Below, one piece after another: positions 10,750-22,149 of a stretch of DNA of 64,000 nt. Where the stretch lies: NCBI GenBank assembly GCA_017983755.1, contig JAGOAU010000004.1:95628-159627 (forward strand), given 5' to 3'. The stretch's first letter is position 1. Each line of letters opens with the position of its first letter. The notes under the pieces were generated by a model. The model worked only from the letters and a program-made list of their open reading frames with translations, was not told the origin of the DNA and made no database searches. The stretch comes from Azonexus sp. (lineage in GTDB: Bacteria > Pseudomonadota > Gammaproteobacteria > Burkholderiales > Rhodocyclaceae). The translations under genes and the position numbers were made by a program.

Positions 10750-10824
10750 GACGCCCCATTTTTGTGCACTGCGGTGTAACATTCCAGACAACAACTACTC
10801 GCCCTTGCGGCACCGAGACAGCCT

Positions 10825-12111
10825 ATGGTTCCCCACCTCACCACCGCCCTGACCGGCCCCCTGCTCGAACTCGAGCGCAAGTTCCTCGAAAGCAGCACGC
10901 AGATCGAACACTGGCTGCGCGCGCAGTGGCAGGAATACAGCCCGCCCTTCTACTCGTCCTGCGATCTGCGCAATTCCGGCTTCAAGCTGGCGCCGGTCGA
11001 CACCAACCTGTTCCCCGGTGGCTTCAACAACCTGAACCCGGCCTTCCTGCCGCTCTGCGTGCATGCGGCGATGGTCGCCATCGAGAAGATCTGCCCGGAA
11101 GCGCGCAACCTGCTGCTGATCCCGGAAAACCACACGCGCAACCAGTTCTACCTGCAGAACGTCGCCCAGATCGCCGCCATCCTGCGCCAGACCGGACTCA
11201 ACGTCCGCATCGGCTCGCTGCTGCCGGAAATCGACAAACCGACGCCGATCGAGCTGCCCAACGGCCAGAGCCTGCTGCTCGAACCGCTGGTGCGCGGCCA
11301 GTACCGCCTCGGGCTGGACGGCTTCGACCCCTGTGCCATCCTGCTCAACAACGACCTCTCGGCCGGCATCCCGGAAATCCTGCAGAACCTGCACGAACAG
11401 TTCGTCCTGCCGCCGCTCCACGCCGGCTGGGCTGTGCGCCGAAAGTCCAATCATTTCGCCGCTTACGACGAAGTGGCCACTAACTTCGCCAAGGAAATCG
11501 GCATCGACCCGTGGCGCATCAACCCGGCCTTTTCCGTCTGCCGCAGCATTAACTTCCACGAACGCCAGGGCGAGGAATGCCTGGCCGCCAACGTCGCCGC
11601 CGTACTCGACCTGGTGCGCGAAAAGTACAAGGAATACGAGATCGACGAGACACCCTACGTCGTCGTCAAGGCCGACGCCGGCACCTACGGCATGGGCGTC
11701 ATGACGGTGCGCGACGCCGACGAAGTGATCGCCCTCAACCGCAAGCAACGCAACAAGATGAGCGTCGTCAAGGAGGGCCTGGAAGTCTCCGAGGTACTGA
11801 TCCAGGAGGGCGTCCATTCCTTCGAGACGCTGAATGACGCGGTGGCTGAACCGGTGATCTACATGATCGACCGCTACGTCGTCGGCGGCTTCTACCGCGT
11901 CCATACCGGGCGCGGCAAGGACGAGAACCTCAACGCGCCGGGCATGCACTTCGAGCCGCTGGCCTTCGACACCGGCTGTAGCCTGCCCGATTACCGCTGC
12001 GGCAACCCGGATTCGCCGCCCAACCGCTTCTACGCCTACGGCGTCGTCGGCCGCCTCGCCTGTCTGGCGGCAGCCGTTGAACTGGCGCGGTCGACACCCG
12101 AAAACGAGTAG
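10825..12111 (+). CDS. gshA: Glutamate-cysteine ligase (proteobacterial short type)
   Basis: First and rate-limiting step of glutathione synthesis: joins glutamate and cysteine with ATP. The 428-aa protein belongs to the betaproteobacterial/Acidithiobacillus type, not the larger E. coli GshA. Recognisable parts include FYSSCDLRNSGFKLAPVDTN and LFPGGFNNLNP near the N-terminus and the ATP-grasp-like VVVKADAGTYGMGVMTV at about 275-290. It is followed after 8 bp by gshB. The last codons and the stop are carried by a repeat copy (12084-12117). Confidence 0.93.
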   Translation: MVPHLTTALTGPLLELERKFLESSTQIEHWLRAQWQEYSPPFYSSCDLRNSGFKLAPVDTNLFPGGFNNLNPAFLPLCVHAAMVAIEKICPEARNLLLIPENHTRNQFYLQNVAQIAAILRQTGLNVRIGSLLPEIDKPTPIELPNGQSLLLEPLVRGQYRLGLDGFDPCAILLNNDLSAGIPEILQNLHEQFVLPPLHAGWAVRRKSNHFAAYDEVATNFAKEIGIDPWRINPAFSVCRSINFHERQGEECLAANVAAVLDLVREKYKEYEIDETPYVVVKADAGTYGMGVMTVRDADEVIALNRKQRNKMSVVKEGLEVSEVLIQEGVHSFETLNDAVAEPVIYMIDRYVVGGFYRVHTGRGKDENLNAPGMHFEPLAFDTGCSLPDYRCGNPDSPPNRFYAYGVVGRLACLAAAVELARSTPENE

Positions 12112-12117
12112 AAATCA
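12084..12117 (+). repeat. Dispersed repeat copy spanning the gshA stop codon
   Basis: CGCGGTCGAC (one base off the core) followed by GAAAA and GAAAT at normal spacing. The gshA TAG lies between the tracts and the gshB ATG follows 3 bp later. Confidence 0.55.
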
Positions 12118-12119
12118 CC

Positions 12120-13091
12120 ATGCCCCTGAAACTGGCGTTCGTCCTCGACCCGCTCGATTTACTGAAGGCGTGGAAGGATTCCTCGGTGGCGATGATGCGC
12201 GCCGCCGAAAACCAGGGGCACGAAGTATTCGCCATCGATGCCGCTACCCTCGGCTGGCGCCAGCCGGAAGCTGACGACGGTGGCGGCGTCTTCGGCGAAG
12301 CGGTGCAACTGGCGTTGCGCCCGGACGACCACGACTGGTTTCGCGAGCTCGGCTGCGAAATCCGGCCGCTGACCGACTTCGACGCGGTCATCATGCGCAA
12401 GGATCCGCCCTTCGATTTCGAGTACCTGACCGCAACCTGGCTGCTCGAACGCGCCGAGACCGACGGCGTGCGCGTCTTCAACCGGCCGTGCGCCCTGCGC
12501 GACCACTCGGAAAAACTGGCGATCGCCGAGTTCGACCAATTCACCCCGCAAACGCTGGTCGCCCGCGACATGGAGCAGCTCCAGCAATTCATAGACGCTC
12601 AGCGCGACACCATCCTCAAGCCGCTCGACGGCATGGGCGGCAGCCAGATCTTCCGCGTCCATCGTAACGACCCGAACCGCAACGTGATCGTCGAGACGCT
12701 CACGCACGAGGGCCAGCGCACGGTCATGGCACAGCGCTACCTGCCGGAAATCACGCAGGGCGACAAACGCATCCTGCTCATCGCCGGCGAGGTCGTCCCA
12801 TTCAGCCTGGCACGCATCCCGAAGGCCGGCGAGACGCGCGGCAACCTCGCCACCGGCGGTACCGGCGTGGCGCAGGAACTCTCGCCGCGCGACCGCGAAA
12901 TCGCCGAAACGCTCGCCCCCATCCTGTTCGCCCGCGGCCTGCTGCTGGTCGGCATCGACGTCATCGGCAACCATCTCACCGAAATCAACGTCACCAGCCC
13001 GACCTGCATGGTCGAAATCCGCCAGCAGACCGGTTTCGATGCGGCAGCGCTCTTCATCACCGCCATCGAAGACGCATGCAGCGTTTCCTGA
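12120..13091 (+). CDS. gshB: Glutathione synthetase
   Basis: Adds glycine to gamma-glutamylcysteine. ATP-grasp enzyme of 323 aa. It has the N-terminal FVLDPLDLLKAWKDSS and MMRAAENQGHEV, MRKDPPFDFEYLTATWLLE, the ATP loop LKPLDGMGGSQIFRV at about 160-175, and the metal-binding end GIDVIGNHLTEINVTSPT. It is 8 bp after gshA and overlaps apbE by 16 bp, so gshA-gshB-apbE-Sir2 reads as one operon. Confidence 0.97.
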   Translation: MPLKLAFVLDPLDLLKAWKDSSVAMMRAAENQGHEVFAIDAATLGWRQPEADDGGGVFGEAVQLALRPDDHDWFRELGCEIRPLTDFDAVIMRKDPPFDFEYLTATWLLERAETDGVRVFNRPCALRDHSEKLAIAEFDQFTPQTLVARDMEQLQQFIDAQRDTILKPLDGMGGSQIFRVHRNDPNRNVIVETLTHEGQRTVMAQRYLPEITQGDKRILLIAGEVVPFSLARIPKAGETRGNLATGGTGVAQELSPRDREIAETLAPILFARGLLLVGIDVIGNHLTEINVTSPTCMVEIRQQTGFDAAALFITAIEDACSVS

Positions 13092-14104
13092 TCGCTGCCC
13101 TGGCCCTGCTCCTGACGGCCTGCGGCCGCACCCCGCTGCAGGAACAGCAGGCCTACGTCTTCGGCACCCGCGTCGAGGTCATTGTCGTCAGCGCCGAGGC
13201 GGAACAGGGCCGCCAGGCCATCGCCGCCGTCCTGCGCGAATTCGACCGCCTGCACCGCGCCTATCACGCCTGGCAACCTTCCGAGCTTATGACCCTGAAT
13301 TCGGCGATTTCCGAGGGTCGACCGCAACCGGTCAGTCCGGAACTCGCCGCCCTCGTCAGCGAGGCCCGGCAGCTCAGCCAGCAGGGCGACTACCTGTTCG
13401 ACCCCGGCATCGGGCAACTGATCAAACTCTGGGGCTTTCAGGCCGACGAGTTCAAGGCCGAGGTACCGCCGGCTGCCGACATCGCCGCCTGGCTCGCCAA
13501 AAAGCCCTCGATCGCCGACATCACGGTCGCCGGCAACACCGTCAGCAGCAGCAACCGCCACGTCGCCCTCGACTTCGGCGGCTACCTGAAGGGCGTCGCG
13601 CTCGACCGCGCCGCCGACATCCTACGCGCCCAGGGCATCCGCAACGCGCTGATCAACATCGGCGGAAACGTCATGGCGCTCGGCAGCAAGGAAGGCCGCA
13701 AGTGGCGCGTCGGCATCCAGCATCCGCGCCAGCCGGGGCCGCTGGCCACGGTGGAACTGGGCGACGGCGAAGCAATCGGCACTTCCGGCGATTACCAGCG
13801 TTTCTTCGAAGTCGATGGCAAGCGCTACGCCCACCTGCTCGACCCGCGCAACGGCTTCCCGGCCGACCACACGCAGGCCGTCACCATCCTCATCCCGGCC
13901 GGCGCCAAGGCCGGCACGCTTTCGGACGCCGCCTCCAAGCCGATCTTCATCGCCGGCCCCGAGCATTGGCGCGAGATGGCGCGAAAAATGGAAATCGGCC
14001 TGGTTTTGCGCGTCGACCGCGACAGCCGGATTTTCGTCACCGAAGGCCTGCGCCAGCGCCTCGAATTCGTCGGCAAGCCGCCGGAAATGACCGTCGTTGA
14101 ATAG
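13076..14104 (+). CDS. apbE: FAD:protein FMN transferase ApbE, lipoprotein
   Basis: Attaches FMN covalently to Thr/Ser of exported flavoproteins such as Nqr/Rnf subunits. The 342-aa protein has a lipoprotein signal (lipobox LLTAC, Cys at about residue 17). Family motifs include FGTRVEVIV, LDFGGYLKGVALD, NIGGNVMALG and the Mg-binding C-terminal region with THTQ-type GFPADHTQAVT and SDAASKPIF. The ATG at 13076 overlaps gshB. No flavoprotein substrate gene is in the window. A repeat copy lies in frame at about 13300-13330. Confidence 0.93.
   Translation: MQRFLIAALALLLTACGRTPLQEQQAYVFGTRVEVIVVSAEAEQGRQAIAAVLREFDRLHRAYHAWQPSELMTLNSAISEGRPQPVSPELAALVSEARQLSQQGDYLFDPGIGQLIKLWGFQADEFKAEVPPAADIAAWLAKKPSIADITVAGNTVSSSNRHVALDFGGYLKGVALDRAADILRAQGIRNALINIGGNVMALGSKEGRKWRVGIQHPRQPGPLATVELGDGEAIGTSGDYQRFFEVDGKRYAHLLDPRNGFPADHTQAVTILIPAGAKAGTLSDAASKPIFIAGPEHWREMARKMEIGLVLRVDRDSRIFVTEGLRQRLEFVGKPPEMTVVE
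13301..13330 (-). repeat. Dispersed TGCGGTCGAC repeat copy inside apbE
   Basis: Exact core (13317-13326) on the minus strand, then GAAAT and GAATT tracts at the usual distance, within apbE codons. Confidence 0.6.
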
Positions 14105-14921
14105 CCATGACGAAATCGAGCGCGCCGCCCGCTGGGTCGCCGACGCCGATGCACTGCTGATCACCGCCGGCGCCGGCATGGGCATCGATTCCGGCCTGCC
14201 GGATTTTCGCGGCCCGGGCGGCTTCTGGTGCGTCTATCCGGCACTCGGCAAGGCCGGCATCCAATTCGAGTCCATCGCCAACCCCGCCGCCTTCGCGCGC
14301 GACCCGCGGCTTGCCTGGGGCTTCTACGGCCACCGCCTCGATCTCTACCGGCGCACCGTGCCGCACCCCGGCTTCACCCTGCTGCGCGACCTCGCCGCCG
14401 AAAAAAAACACGGCGCCCGCGTGTTCACCAGCAATGTCGACGGCCAGTTCCAGCAGGCCGGTTTCCCCGCCGAGCACATTTGCGAAGTGCATGGCTCAAT
14501 CCATCACCTGCAATGCGCTTCCGGATGCAGCGACCGCATCTGGCCGGCCAGCGATTTCCGGCCCGACGTCGATGCCGAGCACTGCCGACTGCGCAACGAG
14601 TTGCCGCACTGCCCGGCCTGCGGCGGGCTGGCGCGACCCAACATCCTGATGTTCGGCGACTGGGGCTGGGTCGAACGCCGCACGGAATCGCAATACCAGC
14701 GTCTGCAGGAATGGCTGGCTGGGGTCGACCGCCTCGTCTGCATCGAAATCGGCGCCGGCAGCAATATCGCGACCGTACGCCATTTTTCGGAACAACAGGC
14801 GGGACACCTCGTCCGCATCAACCCCAACGAACCGGAAGTTCCCGGCAACGGACGCAGTATCGGCCTGGCGCTGGGCGGGCAACAAGGCATCGCCGCCCTG
14901 GTCGCCGCCATGGGCGGCTGA
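14097..14921 (+). CDS. Sir2-family NAD-dependent protein deacetylase (sirtuin)
   Basis: A 274-aa sirtuin. The NAD-binding motif GAGMGIDSGLPDFRG is near residue 25, TSNVDGQF and the catalytic His in EVHGSIHHLQC near 135, and four zinc Cys are arranged as C-x3-C ... C-x2-C (LQCASGC and HCPACGG). The frame opens at TTG 14097, overlapping the apbE stop; I see no in-frame ATG before the NAD motif, so TTG is the likely start. Co-transcription with glutathione and flavinylation genes suggests a redox/NAD theme, but the substrate is unknown. Confidence 0.88.
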   Translation: MNSHDEIERAARWVADADALLITAGAGMGIDSGLPDFRGPGGFWCVYPALGKAGIQFESIANPAAFARDPRLAWGFYGHRLDLYRRTVPHPGFTLLRDLAAEKKHGARVFTSNVDGQFQQAGFPAEHICEVHGSIHHLQCASGCSDRIWPASDFRPDVDAEHCRLRNELPHCPACGGLARPNILMFGDWGWVERRTESQYQRLQEWLAGVDRLVCIEIGAGSNIATVRHFSEQQAGHLVRINPNEPEVPGNGRSIGLALGGQQGIAALVAAMGG

Positions 14922-14927
14922 AACTCG

Positions 14928-15380
14928 CTACTGCGGGTCGCGCGAATCGATCGCCAGCGTCACCGGCCCGTCGTTGACCAGATTGACCTGCATGTCGGCA
15001 CCGAAAACCCCGGTCGGCACCGGCTTGCCCAGTTCCGCGGCCAACCGCGCCACGAAGCGCTCGAACAGCGGCCCCGACACCTCGCCGCGCGCTGCCCGCC
15101 CCCACGACGGCCGGTTGCCCTTCCTGACCGACGCGTAAAGGGTAAATTGCGACACGGCCAGGATCTCGCCGCCCGCTTCCCGCACGCTGCGATTCATCAC
15201 GCCATCGGCGTCGGCGAAAACGCGCAGGCGGATGATCTTGCCCGCCATCCAGTCGAGATCGGCCTCGCCATCGCCCTCCTCGAACCCCGCCAGCACCAGC
15301 AGGCCGGGGCCGATTTTGCCGGTGATTTCATGGTCGACCGCAACCGACGCCTCCTTGACCCGCTGCACGACTACCCGCAT
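14928..15380 (-). CDS. dtd: D-aminoacyl-tRNA deacylase
   Basis: Removes D-amino acids (and glycine from tRNA-Ala) from mischarged tRNA. The normal-length 150-aa protein has [13 protein letters not shown] at the start, the SQFTLYA motif near residue 80 and a [10 protein letters not shown] motif near the C-terminus corresponding to the cross-subunit Gly-Pro motif. It is 6 bp downstream of the HIT gene on the same strand. A repeat copy falls in frame at its 5' end. Confidence 0.96.
   Translation of the reverse strand: MRVVVQRVKEASVAVDHEITGKIGPGLLVLAGFEEGDGEADLDWMAGKIIRLRVFADADGVMNRSVREAGGEILAVSQFTLYASVRKGNRPSWGRAARGEVSGPLFERFVARLAAELGKPVPTGVFGADMQVNLVNDGPVTLAIDSRDPQ
15312..15344 (-). repeat. 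Dispersed TGCGGTCGAC repeat copy inside dtd
   Basis: Exact core on the minus strand (15333-15342) followed by GAAAT and AAAAT tracts. It encodes [11 protein letters not shown], a region that is variable in Dtd. Confidence 0.55.
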
Positions 15381-15386
15381 GCTGCC

Positions 15387-15836
15387 TCAGCCAACTCCGG
15401 CCAGCGCGTCGCGCAATCGGGCGGCATATCCTTCCAGCACCTCACGCGAGGGGTCCTTGCGCGGCCAAAGCAGACCGACTCCGTCTTCCGCATGACGCGG
15501 CACGACGTGAATGTGGAAGTGGCCAACCGTCTGTCCACCCTCCTGGCCATTGCATTGCAATAGTGTCAGGCCAGGCGGATCGAAAGCTTCGCGGATACCT
15601 TGGGCAACCCAGTGCGCCGTGCGCATGGCCGCAGCCGCTTCATCCGGCGTCAGATCGAACAGGGTTGCAGCATGCCGTTTGACAACCACCAGCGCATGGC
15701 CGGGGTTCAGCTGTCCCAAGTCCAGGAACACTAGGGTTTCGTCATCTTCGTAGACGCGAGAAGCGGGAATCTCGCCGGCAATCAGGCGACAGAAAATGCA
15801 TTCACCGGGCGGCGAGGTATCGACAAAATGAGGCAT
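15387..15836 (-). CDS. HIT-family nucleotide hydrolase
   Basis: A 149-aa histidine-triad protein with CIFCRLIAGEIPASRVYEDD at the N-terminus and the catalytic motif HFHIHVVPR at about residues 105-113. The two N-terminal cysteines may bind zinc as in other members. Family members hydrolyse nucleoside phosphoramidates or dinucleoside polyphosphates. It is followed by dtd with 6 bp between. Upstream is the gyrB terminator, so it probably has its own promoter. Confidence 0.92.
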   Translation of the reverse strand: MPHFVDTSPPGECIFCRLIAGEIPASRVYEDDETLVFLDLGQLNPGHALVVVKRHAATLFDLTPDEAAAAMRTAHWVAQGIREAFDPPGLTLLQCNGQEGGQTVGHFHIHVVPRHAEDGVGLLWPRKDPSREVLEGYAARLRDALAGVG

Positions 15837-15854
15837 GAAATCACCTGAAAGAAA

Positions 15855-15887
15855 CAGGCCAACCGCGTGAGGTTGGCCTGAATTTTT
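15855..15887 (-). terminator. Rho-independent terminator of gyrB
   Basis: A perfect 10-bp stem (CAGGCCAACC / GGTTGGCCTG) with a 6-base loop, T-rich on the minus strand after the stem. ATTTTT on the other side lets it work in both directions. Confidence 0.8.
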
Positions 15888-15905
15888 AGACTGACGAAAA
15901 ACCTG

Positions 15906-19561
<3,656 letters not shown>

Positions 19562-19771
19562 AAGTTAAATTCCTAAGTTAACTATATCGGGAACAATGCT
19601 GTTGATAACAAAAACAATTCTTTTATTTTCAGGTAGTTGATTCAATTTTCAGGCTCTGGAGAAAGCTCCGGATTGCCTGTGGGTGAAATCTGAACAATTT
19701 TCCCACAAAGCAGAAATCCCCTGTTGCCTCACAATCGCCCGACAGCATCCACACAGGTTTATCCACAGCTT
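19562..19771. other. Candidate oriC / dnaA-dnaN intergenic region
   Basis: 210 bp between dnaN and dnaA, clearly more A+T-rich than its surroundings (for example 19601-19650). It holds a perfect DnaA box TTATCCACA at 19759-19767, next to the dnaA stop, and a one-mismatch reverse box TGTTGATAA at 19600-19608. GCATCCACA and TTTCCCACA look like weaker boxes. The other candidate is the dnaA-rpmH gap. Without skew or marker-frequency data the exact start site is undecided. Confidence 0.45.
19759..19767 (+). promoter_or_regulatory. DnaA box, perfect
   Basis: TTATCCACA, 4 bp beyond the dnaA stop codon. Confidence 0.7.
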
Positions 19772-21148
19772 TCATCCCTTCAGGACTTGCAGCAGCACAT
19801 GCAGGTCATGGTTCAGCTCGTTTTCCTTGAGGCGCAGCGAGTCGATCGTCTTGACCGCGTGGATGACCGTGGTGTGATCGCGGCCGCCGAAGGCATCGCC
19901 GATTTCCGGGTAGCTGTGCGACGTCACTTCGCGGCACAGCCACATGGCGAGTTGGCGCGGCCGGGCAATGGCGCGCGTTCGTTTCTTCGAGAAGAAATCG
20001 GCGACCTTGATCTTGTAATAGTCGGCAACCGTCTTCTGGATGTTGTCGATGCCGACGTTGCGCACCGAGCCGATGAGATCCTTCAGCGCTTCCTTGGCCA
20101 GGTCGAGCGCGATGACGCGGCCGTGGAACGACGAGTAGGCAAGCACTTTCTTGAGTGCGCCTTCGAGCTCGCGGACATTCGAACGCAAGTGCTTGGCGAT
20201 GAAGAAGGCGACTTCGTCGTCGAGTTGCAGGCCTTCGGCCTCGGCCTTCTTCTTCAGGATGGCGACCCGCATTTCCAGTTCGGGCGGCTCGATCTGCACC
20301 GTCAGGCCCCAGTCGAAACGGGTCACCAGGCGGTCGTCGAGGCCGTTGATGTCCTTCGGATAGGTGTCGCAGGTGATGATGATCTGCTTGCGCGCCTCGA
20401 TCAGGGCGTTGAAGAGGAAAAAGAATTCCTCCTGCGAGCGGTTCTTGCCGTTGAAGAACTGCACGTCGTCGAGCAGCAGCACGTCGAGCGAGCGATAGGT
20501 GCGCTTGAAGGTGTCGAAGGACTTCTGCTGGTAGGCGCGCACGACGTCCGAGTAGTAATCCTCGGCGTGAACGTAGCGGATGATCTTTTCCGGAGCTTCG
20601 GCTGTAATGGTGTTGCCGATGGCGTGGATCAGATGGGTCTTGCCGAGGCCGGCGCCGCCGTAGATGAACAGCGGGTTGTAGGCGCCGCCGGGATTGTTGG
20701 CGACCTGCACGGCAGCCGCGCGGGCCAGATCATTGGCCTTGCCGACGACCAGGTTGTCGAAGGTGAAGGAAGGGAAGAGGCGCGATTTCTCGTAAGTGTT
20801 GTTCCTGCCTCGCACCTTTTCGGCGGGCGGCGGTGGTGGTGGGACCGTGGCGCTCGGGGCTGCCTCCGCGGCGCTGGCGCGGGTGGCAACTTGGCTGCCC
20901 TTGCCGCCGTCGATGACCAGCGCGATCGTGACCGGGCCGCTGAAGAAGGCGCGGCTGTAGTCCTCGATGCGCGTCAGGTAGCGGTCGCGCACCCACTTCA
21001 TGATGAAGCCGTTGGGGGCAATCAGTTGCAGGCCTTCGAGGGGATGGCTTTCCCCTTCCAGACGCAAGGGTTTGATCCAGGTATTGAACTGCTGTACAGG
21101 CAATTCCTGTTCAAAACGCTGCAAGCAGGATTCCCAAAAACCGGCCAT
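19772..21148 (-). CDS. dnaA: Chromosomal replication initiator DnaA
   Basis: Binds DnaA boxes and melts the origin. The 458-aa protein has domain I at 1-85 (FWESCLQRFEQELP, FNTWIKPL), a Pro-rich linker with PPPPPP at about 103-108, and an AAA+ domain with P-loop GGAGLGKT at 164-171 and LLLDDVQFF. Domain IV carries the DnaA signature (GGRDHTTVIHA). The start is ATG 21148, preceded by GGGGAGGAG at good spacing. A TTG start 13 codons upstream is open but has no comparable RBS. Confidence 0.97.
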   Translation of the reverse strand: MAGFWESCLQRFEQELPVQQFNTWIKPLRLEGESHPLEGLQLIAPNGFIMKWVRDRYLTRIEDYSRAFFSGPVTIALVIDGGKGSQVATRASAAEAAPSATVPPPPPPAEKVRGRNNTYEKSRLFPSFTFDNLVVGKANDLARAAAVQVANNPGGAYNPLFIYGGAGLGKTHLIHAIGNTITAEAPEKIIRYVHAEDYYSDVVRAYQQKSFDTFKRTYRSLDVLLLDDVQFFNGKNRSQEEFFFLFNALIEARKQIIITCDTYPKDINGLDDRLVTRFDWGLTVQIEPPELEMRVAILKKKAEAEGLQLDDEVAFFIAKHLRSNVRELEGALKKVLAYSSFHGRVIALDLAKEALKDLIGSVRNVGIDNIQKTVADYYKIKVADFFSKKRTRAIARPRQLAMWLCREVTSHSYPEIGDAFGGRDHTTVIHAVKTIDSLRLKENELNHDLHVLLQVLKG

Positions 21149-21292
21149 CGCCAACAATACTCCTCCCCGCGCAGTCGAAAGAATCAACGCTGGCGGTTTT
21201 ATTAACTATCTGTTTAGGTGGATTTTCTTGAACAACGACTGGCGATAGGCAGGTCGCATTCGAGGCCCCGATTCTACCCTTGCAGGCAGAAG

Positions 21293-21301
21293 TTATCCAC
21301 A
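21293..21301 (+). promoter_or_regulatory. DnaA box, perfect
   Basis: TTATCCACA upstream of rpmH and dnaA; possible DnaA autoregulation. Confidence 0.7.
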
Positions 21302-21321
21302 GCTTTTGGAAATAAATGATC

Positions 21322-21351
21322 TTGACAGAGGCACGCAAAACACGGTGTAAT
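21322..21351 (+). promoter_or_regulatory. Sigma-70 promoter of rpmH-rnpA operon
   Basis: -35 TTGACA (21322-21327), 18-bp spacer, -10 TGTAAT (21346-21351), 35 bp before the rpmH ATG. It is the best promoter match seen in the window. Confidence 0.75.
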
Positions 21352-21386
21352 TGCGCGTTTTTCTTAGCACATCAAGGGATTACCAC

Positions 21387-21524
21387 ATGAAACGCACGTA
21401 TCAACCGTCGGTCGTGCGCCGCAAGCGCACCCATGGCTTCCTGGTTCGTATGCGCACCAAGGGTGGCCGCGCAGTCATTGCTGCTCGCCGCGCCAAGGGT
21501 CGCAAGCGTCTGGGCGTTGTTTAA
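21387..21524 (+). CDS. rpmH: Ribosomal protein bL34
   Basis: A 45-aa, very basic protein too short for usual ORF cut-offs: [20 protein letters not shown], then [20 protein letters not shown] and a GVV end. It is nearly identical to the family and one residue longer than most. It is a component of the large ribosomal subunit and the first gene of rpmH-rnpA-yidD-yidC-mnmE, opposite dnaA, the classic origin arrangement. Confidence 0.98.
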   Translation: MKRTYQPSVVRRKRTHGFLVRMRTKGGRAVIAARRAKGRKRLGVV

Positions 21525-21541
21525 CCCGGACGTTCGGCGGG

Positions 21542-21913
21542 GTGGAACAAGCCTTCGCCAGACGCTATCGCCTGACAAAAACGGATGAGTTCTCATCCGT
21601 TTTTGGTTTCAGGAGGGCGATTCGCGGCAAGTTGCTGATGCTGCACTACCAGCCGCGTGGCGAGGGTTTCAGCGATGCCCGTCTGGGAATCGTGGTCGGC
21701 AAGAAACTGCTCAAGAGGGCGGTCGACCGCAACCGGGTCAAGCGGGTGATCCGCGAGCAGTTTCGCCGCCTGCGGCCGCAACTGCCGCCGGTGGATCTGG
21801 TGGTTCGCCTGGCCGTCAAGCCGGCGCCGCTCGATGCCAGGGCGCTGGCCGGCGATTTTCTCGCCCTGCTGGAAAAGCTGCAGCGGCCAAGGCCGCCGCG
21901 GGAAGAACGATGA
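21542..21913 (+). CDS. rnpA: Ribonuclease P protein component
   Basis: Protein cofactor of RNase P, which trims the 5' end of tRNA. The 123-aa protein opens [19 protein letters not shown] and carries the RNase P signature [20 protein letters not shown]. It uses a GTG start (21542), 17 bp after rpmH, and overlaps yidD by 4 bp. The VDRN codons contain the exact 10-mer core of the dispersed repeat, but without A-tracts and in a conserved protein motif, so I do not count it as a repeat copy. Confidence 0.97.
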   Translation: MEQAFARRYRLTKTDEFSSVFGFRRAIRGKLLMLHYQPRGEGFSDARLGIVVGKKLLKRAVDRNRVKRVIREQFRRLRPQLPPVDLVVRLAVKPAPLDARALAGDFLALLEKLQRPRPPREER

Positions 21914-22119
21914 AACGCCTGCTGATCGCGCTGCTGCGCATCTATCAGTATGCAATCAGCCCCTTTCTGGGGCGACGATGCCGTTATTATCCGAGCTGTT
22001 CGGAGTATGCGGTGGAAGCAGTAGAGAAACACGGTGCCATTAAGGGTGGCTGGCTCGGCGTCAAGCGCGTCTGCCGCTGTCACCCCTGGCATCCCGGCGG
22101 GTACGATCCGGTACCCTGA
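21910..22119 (+). CDS. yidD: Membrane protein insertion efficiency factor YidD
   Basis: A 69-aa protein with all family hallmarks: [24 protein letters not shown] with conserved Cys, then [23 protein letters not shown]. Membrane-associated; helps YidC-dependent insertion. Overlaps rnpA (ATGA) and precedes yidC by 30 bp. Confidence 0.97.
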   Translation: MKRLLIALLRIYQYAISPFLGRRCRYYPSCSEYAVEAVEKHGAIKGGWLGVKRVCRCHPWHPGGYDPVP

Positions 22120-22149
22120 TTTGAGAATGCTTGATTACGTAGGCTGTTC

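Larger units (their letters stand above)
21149..21386. other. dnaA/rpmH divergent regulatory region, second oriC candidate
   Basis: 238 bp between dnaA and rpmH with a perfect DnaA box at 21293-21301 (TTATCCACA) and an AT-rich patch at about 21196-21225. The box lies 20 bp from the rpmH -35 element, so DnaA may also regulate here. With the dnaA-dnaN gap it would make a bipartite origin. Confidence 0.4.

Noticed and set aside
21149-21187. TTG start for DnaA 13 codons upstream
   Set aside because: The internal ATG at 21148 has a strong GGGGAGGAG RBS and matches family N-termini.
21722-21731. Exact repeat core in rnpA
   Set aside because: It encodes the conserved VDRN motif and has no A/T tail; counted in the tally but not called a copy.
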